A DNA stretch of 64,000 nt from positions 2,790,001 through 2,854,000 of the forward strand of contig NC_020516.1 in NCBI RefSeq assembly GCF_000349945.1, written 5' to 3'. This DNA comes from Azoarcus sp. KH32C. Its GTDB lineage: Bacteria; Pseudomonadota; Gammaproteobacteria; Burkholderiales; Rhodocyclaceae. The notes under the pieces are model-generated. The model searched no databases, was not told the origin of the DNA, and worked only from the letters and a program-made list of their open reading frames with translations. Made by a program: the position numbers and the translations under genes. Shown piece after piece: positions 50,505 to 59,550 of the stretch. Every line of letters starts with the position of its first letter. Position 1 is the stretch's first letter.

Positions 50505-52880
50505 ATGAACTCCAACTTCCGTCGCATAGCGGTGCTCGGGGCCGGGGTCATGGGTGCGCAGATTGCTGCGCACCTCGCGAACGCCGACGTTCCAGTGCTC
50601 CTGTTCGATCTCCCGGCACCCGAAGGCAATCCGAACGGGATCGTCCTCAAAGCGCTACAGGGCCTGCAGAAGATGGAACCGGCACCATTCGTCACCCGCG
50701 ACCGGTTGAACTACATCGATGCCGCCAACTACGACCAGCATCTCGACCAGCTTCGGGAGTGCGACCTGATCATCGAAGCCATTGCCGAGAAGCTAGAACT
50801 CAAGGAACGCCTTTACCAGCGGATCGCACCCTTCATCTCACCCGACGCAATCTTCGCCACCAACACTTCCGGCTTGCCGCTCGCACAGTTGTCCGCAGTG
50901 CTTCCGGAACACCTCCGGAACCGGTTCTGCGGCGTGCACTTCTTCAATCCGCCACGCTACATGCCGCTGGTCGAGTTCATTGCCGGTCCGCAGACGGATG
51001 CGGACGTGCTCGACCGACTCGAGCCGTGGCTGGTATCACGCCTCGGCAAAGGCGTCGTCAGGGCCAAGGACACCCCGAACTTTATCGCCAACCGCATTGG
51101 CGTGATGTGGATGCTGACCGTCATCCACCACACAGAACGGCTAGGCCTGGATTTCGACGAAGTGGATGCCCTCACGGGGCCGAAGATCGGCCTGCCGAAA
51201 AGCGCCACTTATCGCCTGCTGGACGTCGTCGGCCTCGACACGATCGCCAACGTCATCGAAGGAATGCGCCGCAATTTGCCCGACGATCCCTGGGCTCCCC
51301 ATTTCAGCGTACCGGCCTGGGCTGCCGCGCTGACCGGCCGGAGGCAACTCGGACAGAAGACCGGCGGCGGCATCTACCGGAGAGAGGGGCGCGACACCAA
51401 GGTTCTCGATCACGCCACAGGCGACTTCCGCCTCGCAGGCGCCAAGATCGCCCCGGAAGTCGACGGCATCCTGAAGATCGGCGACGCTGCGGCGCGCCTC
51501 ACGGCCTTGCGCAGCAGCGATCACCCGCAGGCCCAACTCTTGTGGTCCTGCCTGCGCGACATCTTTCATTACTGCGCGGCGACTTTGGCCGAGATCGCCG
51601 ACTGCGCCCGAGACGTCGACTACGCGATACGCTGGGGCTACGGATGGAAGCAAGGACCGTTCGAAATGTGGCAGGCGGCCGGGTGGCAGACGGTGGCGAG
51701 CATGATCCGGGAAGACATCGAGGCGGGCAAGACCATGGCCGCCGCGCCGCTGCCGGCATGGGTAGCGACCCGCAACGGGGTCCATGAGGCAGAGGGATCA
51801 TGGTCTGCAGCCGCCGGACGGCTCATGCCGCGCTCCTCGCTGCCGGTCTATCGTCGGCAGATCTTCCCCACCCAACTGTTGGGCGAGTCAAGGAACCATG
51901 GCGACACGGTATGGGAGAACGAGGCAGTGCGGCTGTGGACGCTGCCCGCCGTTGATCCGCGCATCCTGATCGCGAGTCTGCAAACGAAGTCACATGCGGT
52001 GAGCAAGGCGGCGCTTGCCGGCCTCTGCGAGGGCGTGACGCTGGCCGAACGTGACTACGACGGGCTGGTGCTCTGGAACGAACCGCCCTTCGCCGTAGGT
52101 GCGAATCTCGTCGAAGTGCTCGCATTGATCGATGACGGCAAATTCGACGAGCTCGAGCGCTTTGTTGCCGACTTCCAGCGGACCGCGGGATTGCTGCGTT
52201 ACAGCCAAGTACCGACAGTCGCCGCGGTGCAGGCGACGGCCCTCGGCGGGGGATGCGAGTTCCAGATGCAATGCACGCATCGGGTGGTTGCCCTCGAATC
52301 GCGCATCGGGCTCGTCGAAGCCGGTGTCGGCCTGATCCCGTCCGGCGGAGGATGCAAGGAGCTCGCCCTGCGCGCCGCTTTCCTGGCTGGCCAACAACAG
52401 TACGGCGAACCGAACCCGGCTGTGTATGCAGCCTTCCAGCACGTTTCCACCGGCAAAGCCGCGAAGAATGCGCTGGAGGCCCAAGGCATGGGACTTCTGT
52501 CGCCAACCGACACCGTTCTGTTCAACGCGCACGAAGTCCTCTACGTCGCCATTCGCAAGGCGCGAGCGCTGAACGAGTGCGGCTACCGCCCTCCCCTGCG
52601 CCCGCGCAGCGTCAAAGTCGCCGGACGCGGCGGCATCGCCACACTCGATCACGGGCTGGTGAACATGCGCGACGGCGGCTTCATCTCTCCACACGATTAT
52701 CGCGTCGCTCACGCCATCGCCGTCGCCTTGTGCGGAGGCGATATCGAAACCGGCTCACTGGTGGACGAGCAGTGGCTGCTCGACGTCGAGCGTCAGCAAT
52801 TCATGACCCTTGCCCGGACTCCCGAATCGCGGGCTCGAATCGAACACATGCTCAACAACGGCAAGCCTTTGCGAAACTGA
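50505..52880 (+). CDS. 3-hydroxyacyl-CoA dehydrogenase/enoyl-CoA hydratase, FadN-like
   Basis: 791 residues from ATG 50505 behind AAAGGAG. The N-terminal half is an NAD-binding 3-hydroxyacyl-CoA dehydrogenase (IAVLGAGVMGAQIAAHLA, ATNTSGLPLAQLS, CGVHFFNPPRYMPLVE); the C-terminal third is crotonase-like (VQATALGGGCEFQMQCTH, VGLIPSGGGCKEL). This order, dehydrogenase first, matches FadN/FadE-type bifunctional proteins and not FadB. It performs the hydration and oxidation steps of beta-oxidation and is followed by its thiolase. Confidence 0.9.
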   Translation: MNSNFRRIAVLGAGVMGAQIAAHLANADVPVLLFDLPAPEGNPNGIVLKALQGLQKMEPAPFVTRDRLNYIDAANYDQHLDQLRECDLIIEAIAEKLELKERLYQRIAPFISPDAIFATNTSGLPLAQLSAVLPEHLRNRFCGVHFFNPPRYMPLVEFIAGPQTDADVLDRLEPWLVSRLGKGVVRAKDTPNFIANRIGVMWMLTVIHHTERLGLDFDEVDALTGPKIGLPKSATYRLLDVVGLDTIANVIEGMRRNLPDDPWAPHFSVPAWAAALTGRRQLGQKTGGGIYRREGRDTKVLDHATGDFRLAGAKIAPEVDGILKIGDAAARLTALRSSDHPQAQLLWSCLRDIFHYCAATLAEIADCARDVDYAIRWGYGWKQGPFEMWQAAGWQTVASMIREDIEAGKTMAAAPLPAWVATRNGVHEAEGSWSAAAGRLMPRSSLPVYRRQIFPTQLLGESRNHGDTVWENEAVRLWTLPAVDPRILIASLQTKSHAVSKAALAGLCEGVTLAERDYDGLVLWNEPPFAVGANLVEVLALIDDGKFDELERFVADFQRTAGLLRYSQVPTVAAVQATALGGGCEFQMQCTHRVVALESRIGLVEAGVGLIPSGGGCKELALRAAFLAGQQQYGEPNPAVYAAFQHVSTGKAAKNALEAQGMGLLSPTDTVLFNAHEVLYVAIRKARALNECGYRPPLRPRSVKVAGRGGIATLDHGLVNMRDGGFISPHDYRVAHAIAVALCGGDIETGSLVDEQWLLDVERQQFMTLARTPESRARIEHMLNNGKPLRN

Positions 52881-52909
52881 TCCGCATAACTGATCCGGAG
52901 AATCCTTTC

Positions 52910-54103
52910 ATGAATACTCGATATCAGGACGCCTATCTCGTTGCCGTCGCCCGTACCCCGGTTGCAAAGCGCAACGGCATGTTCCGCCACGTCCGCCCGG
53001 ACGACATGCTGGCCCACGTGCTCAAAAACGCAGTAGCCCGGGTACCCCACCTCGATCCCCGGGAGATCGCCGACGTCTACGTCGGCTGCGCAATGCCTGA
53101 AGGCGAGCAGGGGATGAACGTCGGCCGCGTCGGAGTCCTGCTGGCCGGCCTGCCGGACAGCGTGCCGGCAGTCACGATCAATCGCTTTTGCTCGTCGGGC
53201 CTCAACGCCGTCGCCATGGCCGCCGACCGCATCCGTCTCGGCGAAGCCGACGTGACGATCGGCGCCGGCGCCGAGTCCATGTCGGTCATGCCTCAAATGT
53301 TCGGCAAGGGACTTTACGCCAACCCAAAATGGATGCTCGACGAAAACATCGGCATCGCGTACGGCATGGGACTCACGGCAGAGCGAGTCGCCGAGCGCTG
53401 GAACATTTCGCGCGACGACCAGGATGCGTTCGGCGCGTCGAGTCACGAGAAGGCGTTGGCAGCCATCTCCGGCGGAAGGTTCGACGCCGAGATCGCGCCA
53501 TACACGGTCACCGCCCAGCTGGTCGGCACATGCGGCTCCGCAAAAACGGTGGAGACGGTGTGCAGCACCGATGAAGGCCCACGCCCCGGCACAACCAGGG
53601 AGAGCCTTGGCAAGCTCAGGCCGGTATTTGCCGCAAAAGGTTCGGTGACGGCAGGCAACGCCTCGCAGATGTCCGACGGCGCCGGTGCCGTCGTGCTGAT
53701 GAGCGAGGCCGCCCTCAAGCGATATAACGTCGAACCGCTGGCACGCTTCGTAAGCTTCGCCGTCGCCGGTGTGCCCCCCGAAGTGATGGGCATCGGCCCG
53801 ATCGAAGCGATTCCCCGCGCTTTGAAGGCGGCGGGCCTGAAACAGTCCGACATCGACTGGTTCGAGCTCAATGAAGCCTTCGCTTCGCAGGCCCTCGCGG
53901 TCATGCGCACGCTCGACATCGACCCCTCCAAGGTTAACCCGCAAGGCGGCGCCATCGCGCTCGGCCACCCTCTCGGCGCAACCGGCGCAATCCGCGTGGC
54001 GACCCTGCTCAATGGCCTGCGCCGGGAAAAGAAGAAGTATGGAATGGTCACCATGTGCATCGGGACCGGGATGGGCGCCGCAGGAATCTTCGAGGCGCTC
54101 TGA
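52910..54103 (+). CDS. Acetyl-CoA acyltransferase (thiolase)
   Basis: 397 residues from ATG 52910 (CGGAG site). Active-site residues are visible: nucleophilic Cys in TINRFCSSGLNAVAMA, His in GGAIALGHPLGATGA and the second Cys in VTMCIGTGMGAAGIF. It cleaves 3-oxoacyl-CoA with CoA to acetyl-CoA and a shortened acyl-CoA. Together with the preceding bifunctional enzyme and the following truncated dehydrogenase it forms a fadNAE-like operon. Confidence 0.93.
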   Translation: MNTRYQDAYLVAVARTPVAKRNGMFRHVRPDDMLAHVLKNAVARVPHLDPREIADVYVGCAMPEGEQGMNVGRVGVLLAGLPDSVPAVTINRFCSSGLNAVAMAADRIRLGEADVTIGAGAESMSVMPQMFGKGLYANPKWMLDENIGIAYGMGLTAERVAERWNISRDDQDAFGASSHEKALAAISGGRFDAEIAPYTVTAQLVGTCGSAKTVETVCSTDEGPRPGTTRESLGKLRPVFAAKGSVTAGNASQMSDGAGAVVLMSEAALKRYNVEPLARFVSFAVAGVPPEVMGIGPIEAIPRALKAAGLKQSDIDWFELNEAFASQALAVMRTLDIDPSKVNPQGGAIALGHPLGATGAIRVATLLNGLRREKKKYGMVTMCIGTGMGAAGIFEAL

Positions 54104-54132
54104 CGAATGCTGAACCGACACCAGAAGTCACG

Positions 54133-54354
54133 ATGAGTCACTATGCTGCGCCGATCCAGGCAATGCGCTTCATCATTGAAGATGGCGTCGGCATCGACGG
54201 GATTGCCACCCTGCCCGGCTACGAAGATGCAAGCCCGGATGTTGCGGCGGCGATTCTGGAAGAGGCAGGGAAGTTCGCCAGTGAGGTGCTCGCCCCGCTG
54301 AACCGGGTGGGCGACAGTATGACCGGCCCAAAATGGCGATGTCGTGCAGCCTAG
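54133..54354 (+). pseudogene. Truncated acyl-CoA dehydrogenase, first ~65 residues
   Basis: Starting at ATG 54133, 30 bases after the thiolase, the sequence SHYAAPIQAMRFIIEDG then ILEEAGKFASEVLAPLNRVGD is the N-terminus of the ~600-residue acyl-CoA dehydrogenases that follow FadN and thiolase genes. After GDSM homology stops and the frame ends at 54352-54354. The remainder of the gene is missing, so the operon has been cut here. Confidence 0.8.
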
Positions 54355-54626
54355 CAGAGGCGGATCGTCGGCACCTCCACGACGGCGGCGTCGGCGAAAC
54401 GGTGCGCCGCACCTCCGGTAGTCGAATCTATCTGGGGAATACATACCGGGCCGCAGAAACACACTCAAAAAAGCAGCACCAGGCAGAAGTCGCTTCGGAC
54501 AAGGCTCCGAGTTCGACTCCCATAGACTTACCCCCAATTTCTGGGCGGTGGCGACTAGCGGGCTCGGGCGGATTAGCGGCGCTGGGGGCTGGTCGGCTGT
54601 TCATACCCGCGCCGGCCCACCCCAGT
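54355..54626. other. Junction region without recognisable genes
   Basis: The 272 bases between the truncated dehydrogenase and sorB contain no convincing coding frame. A weak C5/G5-like element, CCCCC followed by AATTTCTGGG, lies at 54531-54545. This looks like the scar at the right edge of the catabolic island. Confidence 0.5.
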
Positions 54627-55004
54627 TCAGTTCGCCTGCCGCACCGGGGTGCCCGAAGTTCGAGCGGTCTGCGTTTGCTCCGCCCCATAAGTCTTCACGA
54701 GGTAGTCCACGATCTCCGGGATGTCCTCGTCGGCAACCGGCGCGCCGAAGACCTTCTTCATCTTCTTCACCGTGGCATCCCAATAGCCGCGCGGGCTCGA
54801 CGGCGGCTGGTAGGCGACGTACTGCGCCGAGTGGCAGATCAGGCAGTTTTGCTGCGCCAGCCGATAACCGGACAGATCGCTCTGCTTGTAGGTCGCGGTA
54901 TCCGGCGGCAGCGCGATTTCGAGGGCGTTGGCGGCGAATGCGGAAAGGCTTGTCGCGAGGACGAGCACCGAGGCGCGGAGCTTCTTGCTCTTGAGTATTT
55001 TCAT
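54627..55004 (-). CDS. sorB: Sulfite dehydrogenase cytochrome c subunit SorB
   Basis: 125 residues from ATG 55004, with a GGAG site, 11 bases after sorA. Signal peptide (SVLVLATSLSAFAANA), then one haem c site CLICH in SGYRLAQQNCLICHSAQYV, and the SPRGYWDATVKKMKKVFG segment with a likely Met or Lys ligand region. It accepts electrons from SorA in the periplasm during sulfite oxidation. Confidence 0.9.
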   Translation of the reverse strand: MKILKSKKLRASVLVLATSLSAFAANALEIALPPDTATYKQSDLSGYRLAQQNCLICHSAQYVAYQPPSSPRGYWDATVKKMKKVFGAPVADEDIPEIVDYLVKTYGAEQTQTARTSGTPVRQAN

Positions 55005-55014
55005 CGCGCTCTCC

Positions 55015-56244
55015 TCAGGCCACGACAACGCGCGTGGTTTCGACGACGTTGCGCATGTAGCCGGCCGGATTCCACAAGCCGTCCATGGGCTGGCTCTGGC
55101 CGATGCGGTTGATCGCACGGACCTTGAGTTCGTAGGTTCCGCGTTTTGCGGGCTTGAACGGCGCCTGCCATTCGCGGAACGAGTACTTTCCGAGGTCCTT
55201 GCCCAGGCGCGCTTCGATCCAGCTTTGCCCTCCGTCGGCGGAGAACGCCACGCCGGTGACGCCGTAACCGCCGTCGAAGGCGATGCCCCGCACGACCGTC
55301 TCGCGGCCGGCCGGAAGCTTTGCGCCTTCAGCGACGCTGGTGATGAACGAGCGCACATTGAAGCGGCTGATCGGGATCGTCTTCGTCGGCGCGGTGCCCG
55401 GCTCGACGCAGGCGCAGGCGTTGTCGGGGATCCGGTAGGCGGCGGACATCCAGAAGCCATCGAAAGGCGTGTCGAGGACGCGGATGTCGGAAAGATGCTT
55501 GACCCAGTAGGTGCCGTAATATCCCGGGACGACCAGGCGGAGCGGATAGCCGTTGAGCATCGGCAAGTCCTCTCCGTTCATTGCCCACGCGAGCATCACT
55601 TCGCCGTCGAGCGCGTGGTCGATGTGCAGGGCCTTGATGAAGTCCGGCCCGCCTTCCAGCGGCGGTCGATCCAACCCGTCGAAGCTGACCTGCACGGATC
55701 CCGCCTGGACCCCTGCTTTTTCGAGCACCTTCTTCAGCGGCACGCCGGTCCAGCGTGCGTTGCCCATCGCGCCGTTGGAGAGCTGTCCGCCGTTGGCGCG
55801 CGGGCTGAAGTGGCCGCGACTGTTGCCGGAGCATTGATTGACGGCGACGATTTCCACCGGATCCGCGAGCCGCTTGAGGTCGTCGAGCGACAGTTCCAGC
55901 GGCGTGTTCACCTTTCCGTCGACGCGCAGCCGGTAGGTTTGAGGAGCGATGGAGGTCGGGATCGCGCTCCAGTGGTAGCGGACGAAAAATGCATCGTTGG
56001 GCGTGATCGGCCCTTCGCTGAAGACCGGGAATGGCGTTTCGAGCTGCGGCGGCCGGCTCGTCAAGACGATCAGCGGCCGCTTTTGCGGAAAGGCGATGAG
56101 TTCGCGGCCGCCGTTGTCGAAGGGAAGCTCGACGTGATCTGTCGTGGCGGCGAGTGCGCGGAGCGCGGGATGCGTCAGGGCGGTTCCGGCGCCGATCGCG
56201 CCGATTGCCCTGAGCACGCGACGACGTGCGAGGTCCTGTTCCAT
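55015..56244 (-). CDS. sorA: Sulfite dehydrogenase molybdopterin subunit SorA
   Basis: 409 residues from ATG 56244 after AAGGAGA. An RR motif (DLARRRVLRAIGAIGAG) marks a Tat signal, as needed for folded molybdoenzymes. The molybdenum-ligating cysteine is in VAVNQCSGNSRGHF, and the LPMLNGYPLRLVVPGYYGTYWVKHL block is typical of sulfite oxidases. The C-terminal dimer domain includes GVAFSADGGQSWIEA. It oxidises sulfite to sulfate in the periplasm and passes electrons to SorB. Confidence 0.92.
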   Translation of the reverse strand: MEQDLARRRVLRAIGAIGAGTALTHPALRALAATTDHVELPFDNGGRELIAFPQKRPLIVLTSRPPQLETPFPVFSEGPITPNDAFFVRYHWSAIPTSIAPQTYRLRVDGKVNTPLELSLDDLKRLADPVEIVAVNQCSGNSRGHFSPRANGGQLSNGAMGNARWTGVPLKKVLEKAGVQAGSVQVSFDGLDRPPLEGGPDFIKALHIDHALDGEVMLAWAMNGEDLPMLNGYPLRLVVPGYYGTYWVKHLSDIRVLDTPFDGFWMSAAYRIPDNACACVEPGTAPTKTIPISRFNVRSFITSVAEGAKLPAGRETVVRGIAFDGGYGVTGVAFSADGGQSWIEARLGKDLGKYSFREWQAPFKPAKRGTYELKVRAINRIGQSQPMDGLWNPAGYMRNVVETTRVVVA

Positions 56245-56411
56245 GCGGGTCTCCTTGTCGGGGGTAACTTTTTTGTAGGTCGTGTGCCCTATGGGCGCAA
56301 CGCGTAAACAACAGCGGCGGTCGAGGAATATTCCGTGCTTACAATTTCTTTGCCCGGAAGGACGCATGAGCGCGGACTATCATGCGACGGCGTGGCGCGG
56401 GAGGATGAGCG

Positions 56412-58058
56412 GTGACAATGGGTGAAGACGAGCTTCGCCGGATTCTGGAAATTGCGGAAGACGCGATCATCTCGGTCGACTCCGCGGAGCGGATCGTGCT
56501 GTTCAACCGGGGCGCCGAAGCGGTGTTCGGATATTCGCGCGACGAGCTCATCGGGCAGCCGCTGAACACGCTCATCCCGCAACGGTTTTCCGGCGCGCAT
56601 TCGAAACATCTGCAGGACTTCGCGCGCTCGCCCGACGTTGCGCGCGCGATGGGGCAACGTAGCGCTGTCGTCGGCCGCCGCAAGGACGGGAGCGAGTTTC
56701 CTGCCGAGGCCTCGATTTCCAAGCTGGCGATCGACGGCAAGCAGATCTTCACGGTCATCCTGCGCGACGTCACCGAGCGGCACCAGGCAGCCGAGGCCTT
56801 GCGGGCGTCGGAGCATCTCGCGCGCGGGCAGCTGGATGCGCTGATGCACACGCTCGATGCGTTTGCTCGCGAGTCCGATCCGGACCGGCTGCTCGAGCAT
56901 GTACTTCGCACCATCATCCAGGTATCGGATGCGCACAGCGTGTGCGTCTGGGATCGGTGCGAGGATGGGGGATCGCTCGATCTGCGGGCCGCGATTGCGT
57001 CGGGCGACACACAGCTCAGTCGCGACACGAATCATCCGGCGCAAAGGCTTCCGGCCGTGCTGGCGCGCTATCCGGCGTGGACCGAGCTCCTGCGTACAGG
57101 CGAGCACGGCTTGCTCGACGACCTCGACGAGCCATCTGCACGGATGTACGTCGGATGTGGCGCAGAGGCGGTTTGGAACCGCGTGCTCGACGACGGGGAC
57201 GGCGATCCGGCGGTGCTTTCCCTGAAGGAGCGCTTGCGTGCGCTGGAGCTGCGCGCGGTTCTCTTCATGCCGATGACCGTCGCCGGCCGCGTCGCGGGGG
57301 TGATCGGCGTGTGCTTCACGCGTAAGCCTTCCCTCCTCCGCGACGACGTGGAATTGACACGCGCGCTCGCTCACCAGACGATGCTGGCGATCCACCTGCT
57401 GCGACTGTCGCAGCAAAGCCGCCAGGTGGCGGTGGCTGCCGAACGGAACCGCATGGCGCGCGACATCCACGACACCCTGGCGCAAGGCTTTACCGGCGTG
57501 ATCGTGCAACTCGAGGCCGCCGCCGACGCGCGGGCGCGCGGCCTCGCGCAGGAGTCCGAGGCGCACCTCGCGCGTGCCGGCAACCTCGCCCGCGAAAGCC
57601 TGCAGGAGGCGCGGCGCTCCGTGCATGCCTTGCGTCCGCGCAGGCTCGAAACGGGCGACCTGTGCGAAGCCTTGCGGCGCCTGATGAGCGAGGTGACGGC
57701 CGGCACTTCGATCGTCGCGGAGCTGACACTCGAAGGCGAATCGCGCCCCATCCCGCCCGCATGGGAGGAGAACGTCCTGCGCATCGGGCAGGAGGCGCTG
57801 ACGAACGCGCTGCGGCACGGGCATGCGAAGCACGTCGCGGTGCGGATTTCCTTTTCCGACCGCGAACTGAGGCTGCATGTGCGCGACGACGGGAGCGGAT
57901 TCGATCCGGATCGCGTTCGCGACGGCTTCGGGCTGCTGGGAATCCGCGAGCGGGTCAAGGAGATGGGGGGCGAAGTGAGGGTGGATAGCACCTTGGGCGC
58001 GGGCACCGAAATCACGGTCGTCCTGCCCATCGCGAATGTGATGGCAAGTGGAGCATGA
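56412..58058 (+). CDS. PAS-GAF sensor histidine kinase, NarX-like HisKA_3 type
   Basis: 548 residues from GTG 56412, eight bases after GGAGG; an ATG two codons on is possible. Residues ~10-125 form a PAS domain (IAEDAIISVDSAERIVLFNR, FPAEASISKLAIDGKQIFT), ~150-340 a GAF domain, then HisKA_3 with phosphorylated His in ARDIHDTLAQGFTG and the HATPase block (EALTNALRHGHA, DDGSGFD). No membrane segment is visible, so it senses a cytoplasmic signal. Divergent from sorAB and coupled by ATGA to its response regulator. Confidence 0.92.
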   Translation: MTMGEDELRRILEIAEDAIISVDSAERIVLFNRGAEAVFGYSRDELIGQPLNTLIPQRFSGAHSKHLQDFARSPDVARAMGQRSAVVGRRKDGSEFPAEASISKLAIDGKQIFTVILRDVTERHQAAEALRASEHLARGQLDALMHTLDAFARESDPDRLLEHVLRTIIQVSDAHSVCVWDRCEDGGSLDLRAAIASGDTQLSRDTNHPAQRLPAVLARYPAWTELLRTGEHGLLDDLDEPSARMYVGCGAEAVWNRVLDDGDGDPAVLSLKERLRALELRAVLFMPMTVAGRVAGVIGVCFTRKPSLLRDDVELTRALAHQTMLAIHLLRLSQQSRQVAVAAERNRMARDIHDTLAQGFTGVIVQLEAAADARARGLAQESEAHLARAGNLARESLQEARRSVHALRPRRLETGDLCEALRRLMSEVTAGTSIVAELTLEGESRPIPPAWEENVLRIGQEALTNALRHGHAKHVAVRISFSDRELRLHVRDDGSGFDPDRVRDGFGLLGIRERVKEMGGEVRVDSTLGAGTEITVVLPIANVMASGA

Positions 58059-58711
58059 GCATGGTTTCGAGCGGACCGGCGGACAGGGGCGCCGACAAGA
58101 TCCGGGTACTGGTCGCGGACGACCACATCACGGTGCTGGAAGGACTAGCCGCGATCATCGGACGGCAGCCCGACATGGCCGTCGTCGGCGAGGCGGCGAA
58201 CGGGCGTGAAGCGGTCGAACAGTGGCTCGCCCTGCGTCCCGACGTCGCGATGCTGGACATGCGAATGCCGGTGCTGGACGGGGTGGGGGCACTCGAGGAA
58301 ATCCGCCGGCACGACGCCGCGGCGCGCGTCATCATGCTGACCACCTTCGACACGGACACCGATATCGCCAGCGCGATCAAGGCCGGGGCCAAAGGCTATC
58401 TGCTGAAAGACGCCCCACGCGACGACCTGCTGGCGGCGATCCGCTGCGTGCACGCGGGCGAGACGTCGATCACCGCGTCCCTCCTGACCAAGCTCGCGAA
58501 CGGTATCAGCAGCGAAACGCTCACCGGGCGGGAGCTCGACGTGCTGGCGCTCCTCGCCCAGGGCAAGAGCAACCGGGAAATCGGCGCCAATCTCTTCATC
58601 AGCGAAACAACGGTCAAGTCCCATCTGCGCAGCATCTTCACCAAGCTGAACGTGCTGAGCCGCACCGAAGCCGTCACGGTCGCGAACCGCCGCGGCCTGG
58701 TTCATCTGTAA
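58055..58711 (+). CDS. NarL/LuxR-type response regulator
   Basis: 218 residues, ATG 58055 overlapping the kinase stop. The receiver has DDH near residue 22-24, the phosphorylated Asp in VAMLDMRMP and the Lys in GYLLKDA. The C-terminal HTH is LTGRELDVLALLAQGKSNRE with TTVKSHLRSIFTKL. It forms a two-component pair with the kinase; target genes could include divergent sorAB or the downstream hydrolases, but no binding site was identified. Confidence 0.92.
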   Translation: MSMVSSGPADRGADKIRVLVADDHITVLEGLAAIIGRQPDMAVVGEAANGREAVEQWLALRPDVAMLDMRMPVLDGVGALEEIRRHDAAARVIMLTTFDTDTDIASAIKAGAKGYLLKDAPRDDLLAAIRCVHAGETSITASLLTKLANGISSETLTGRELDVLALLAQGKSNREIGANLFISETTVKSHLRSIFTKLNVLSRTEAVTVANRRGLVHL

Positions 58712-58727
58712 CCCCCCTCCTCCTCCT

Positions 58728-58747
58728 TCTCCTCCGAAAGGAGGAGA
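58728..58747 (+). terminator. Perfect stem-loop after the response regulator
   Basis: TCTCCTCC-GAAA-GGAGGAGA is an 8-bp stem with a stable GNRA-type loop, 17 bases after the stop codon. No T-run follows. It could end the two-component transcript or stabilise mRNA. Confidence 0.45.
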
Positions 58748-58856
58748 CCAGCCTCCTCCATTCCCGCGACCGCAAATTCGCCGGGATGGTCAATGGTGCT
58801 CGCATTCGCGACGGACCATCCTATGCACGTCAATCGCATGCAAAGGGATGGCCGTC

Positions 58857-59489
58857 ATGAGCATGAGTTCGACCGACAAGGGCTTGCTGACGCCCGACAA
58901 CTGCGCCGTCGTCTTCATTGACCTGCAGCCGCAGATGCTCGGCGGCGTGCTCAGCAGCGGCAGCGGCGAGTTGCTCGACAACGCCGTGCTGCTGGCCAAG
59001 GCCGCGAAGGCTTTCCGGGTGCCGGTCATCCTGACGACGGTCGACTTCCCCGGATTCGGCGGAGATCTCGTGCCGGAGCTGGTCGAGCTCTTCCCCGGGC
59101 AGGAACGCATCGCCCGCACCAGCATGAACGCGTGGGACGACCCTCGCTTCGTCGCAGCCGTCAGGCGCTGCGGTTGCCGGAACTTCGTCGTCGCCGGCCT
59201 CTGGAGCGAAACGGCACTCGTGTTCGCGGTGCTGCAGATGCTGGAAGAAGGCTTTGGCATGTACGTCGTCGAGGATGCGTCGGGCGGGACGAGCCGCTGT
59301 GCGCACGACGCCGCGATCCGCCGCGCCGAACAAGCGGGCGCGGTGTCGCTGACCGCCTTGCAGTTCCTGCTCGAACTGCAGCGCGACTGGTCGCGACAGG
59401 CGCACCGCGCCGAAGCGATGGCGATTGTGAAGGAGCACCGCCCTGCCCTTATAGATCATTGCAGCAAAGACCCAGGCTCATTGTCCTGA
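58857..59489 (+). CDS. Isochorismatase-fold protein lacking the catalytic cysteine
   Basis: 210 residues from ATG 58857, nine bases after AAAGGG. It is clearly a paralogue of the next gene (FIDLQPQMLGGVL, RTSMNAWDDPRF, EDASGGTSRCAHDAA). In the paralogue the nucleophile is Cys117 in GLWTEVCVTW; here the equivalent position is Ala120 in GLWSETALVF. The Asp of the triad is kept. It is therefore probably not a cysteine hydrolase and may bind a ligand or regulate its partner. Confidence 0.85.
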   Translation: MSMSSTDKGLLTPDNCAVVFIDLQPQMLGGVLSSGSGELLDNAVLLAKAAKAFRVPVILTTVDFPGFGGDLVPELVELFPGQERIARTSMNAWDDPRFVAAVRRCGCRNFVVAGLWSETALVFAVLQMLEEGFGMYVVEDASGGTSRCAHDAAIRRAEQAGAVSLTALQFLLELQRDWSRQAHRAEAMAIVKEHRPALIDHCSKDPGSLS

Positions 59490-59550
59490 GCAGCGATGAG
59501 GATCGGTCGCAGGAGCGACCCGATGCCGATCAACCCGACGGAGAAATCGC

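Noticed and set aside
54531..54545. CCCCC followed by AATTTCTGGG as a sixth C5/G5 box
   Set aside because: The right arm and spacing do not fit the other five; kept only as a weak element in the junction region.
56289..57878. Minus-strand open frame of 529 codons opposite the histidine kinase
   Set aside because: Runs through PAS, GAF and HisKA_3 coding sequence in antisense and has no start signal.
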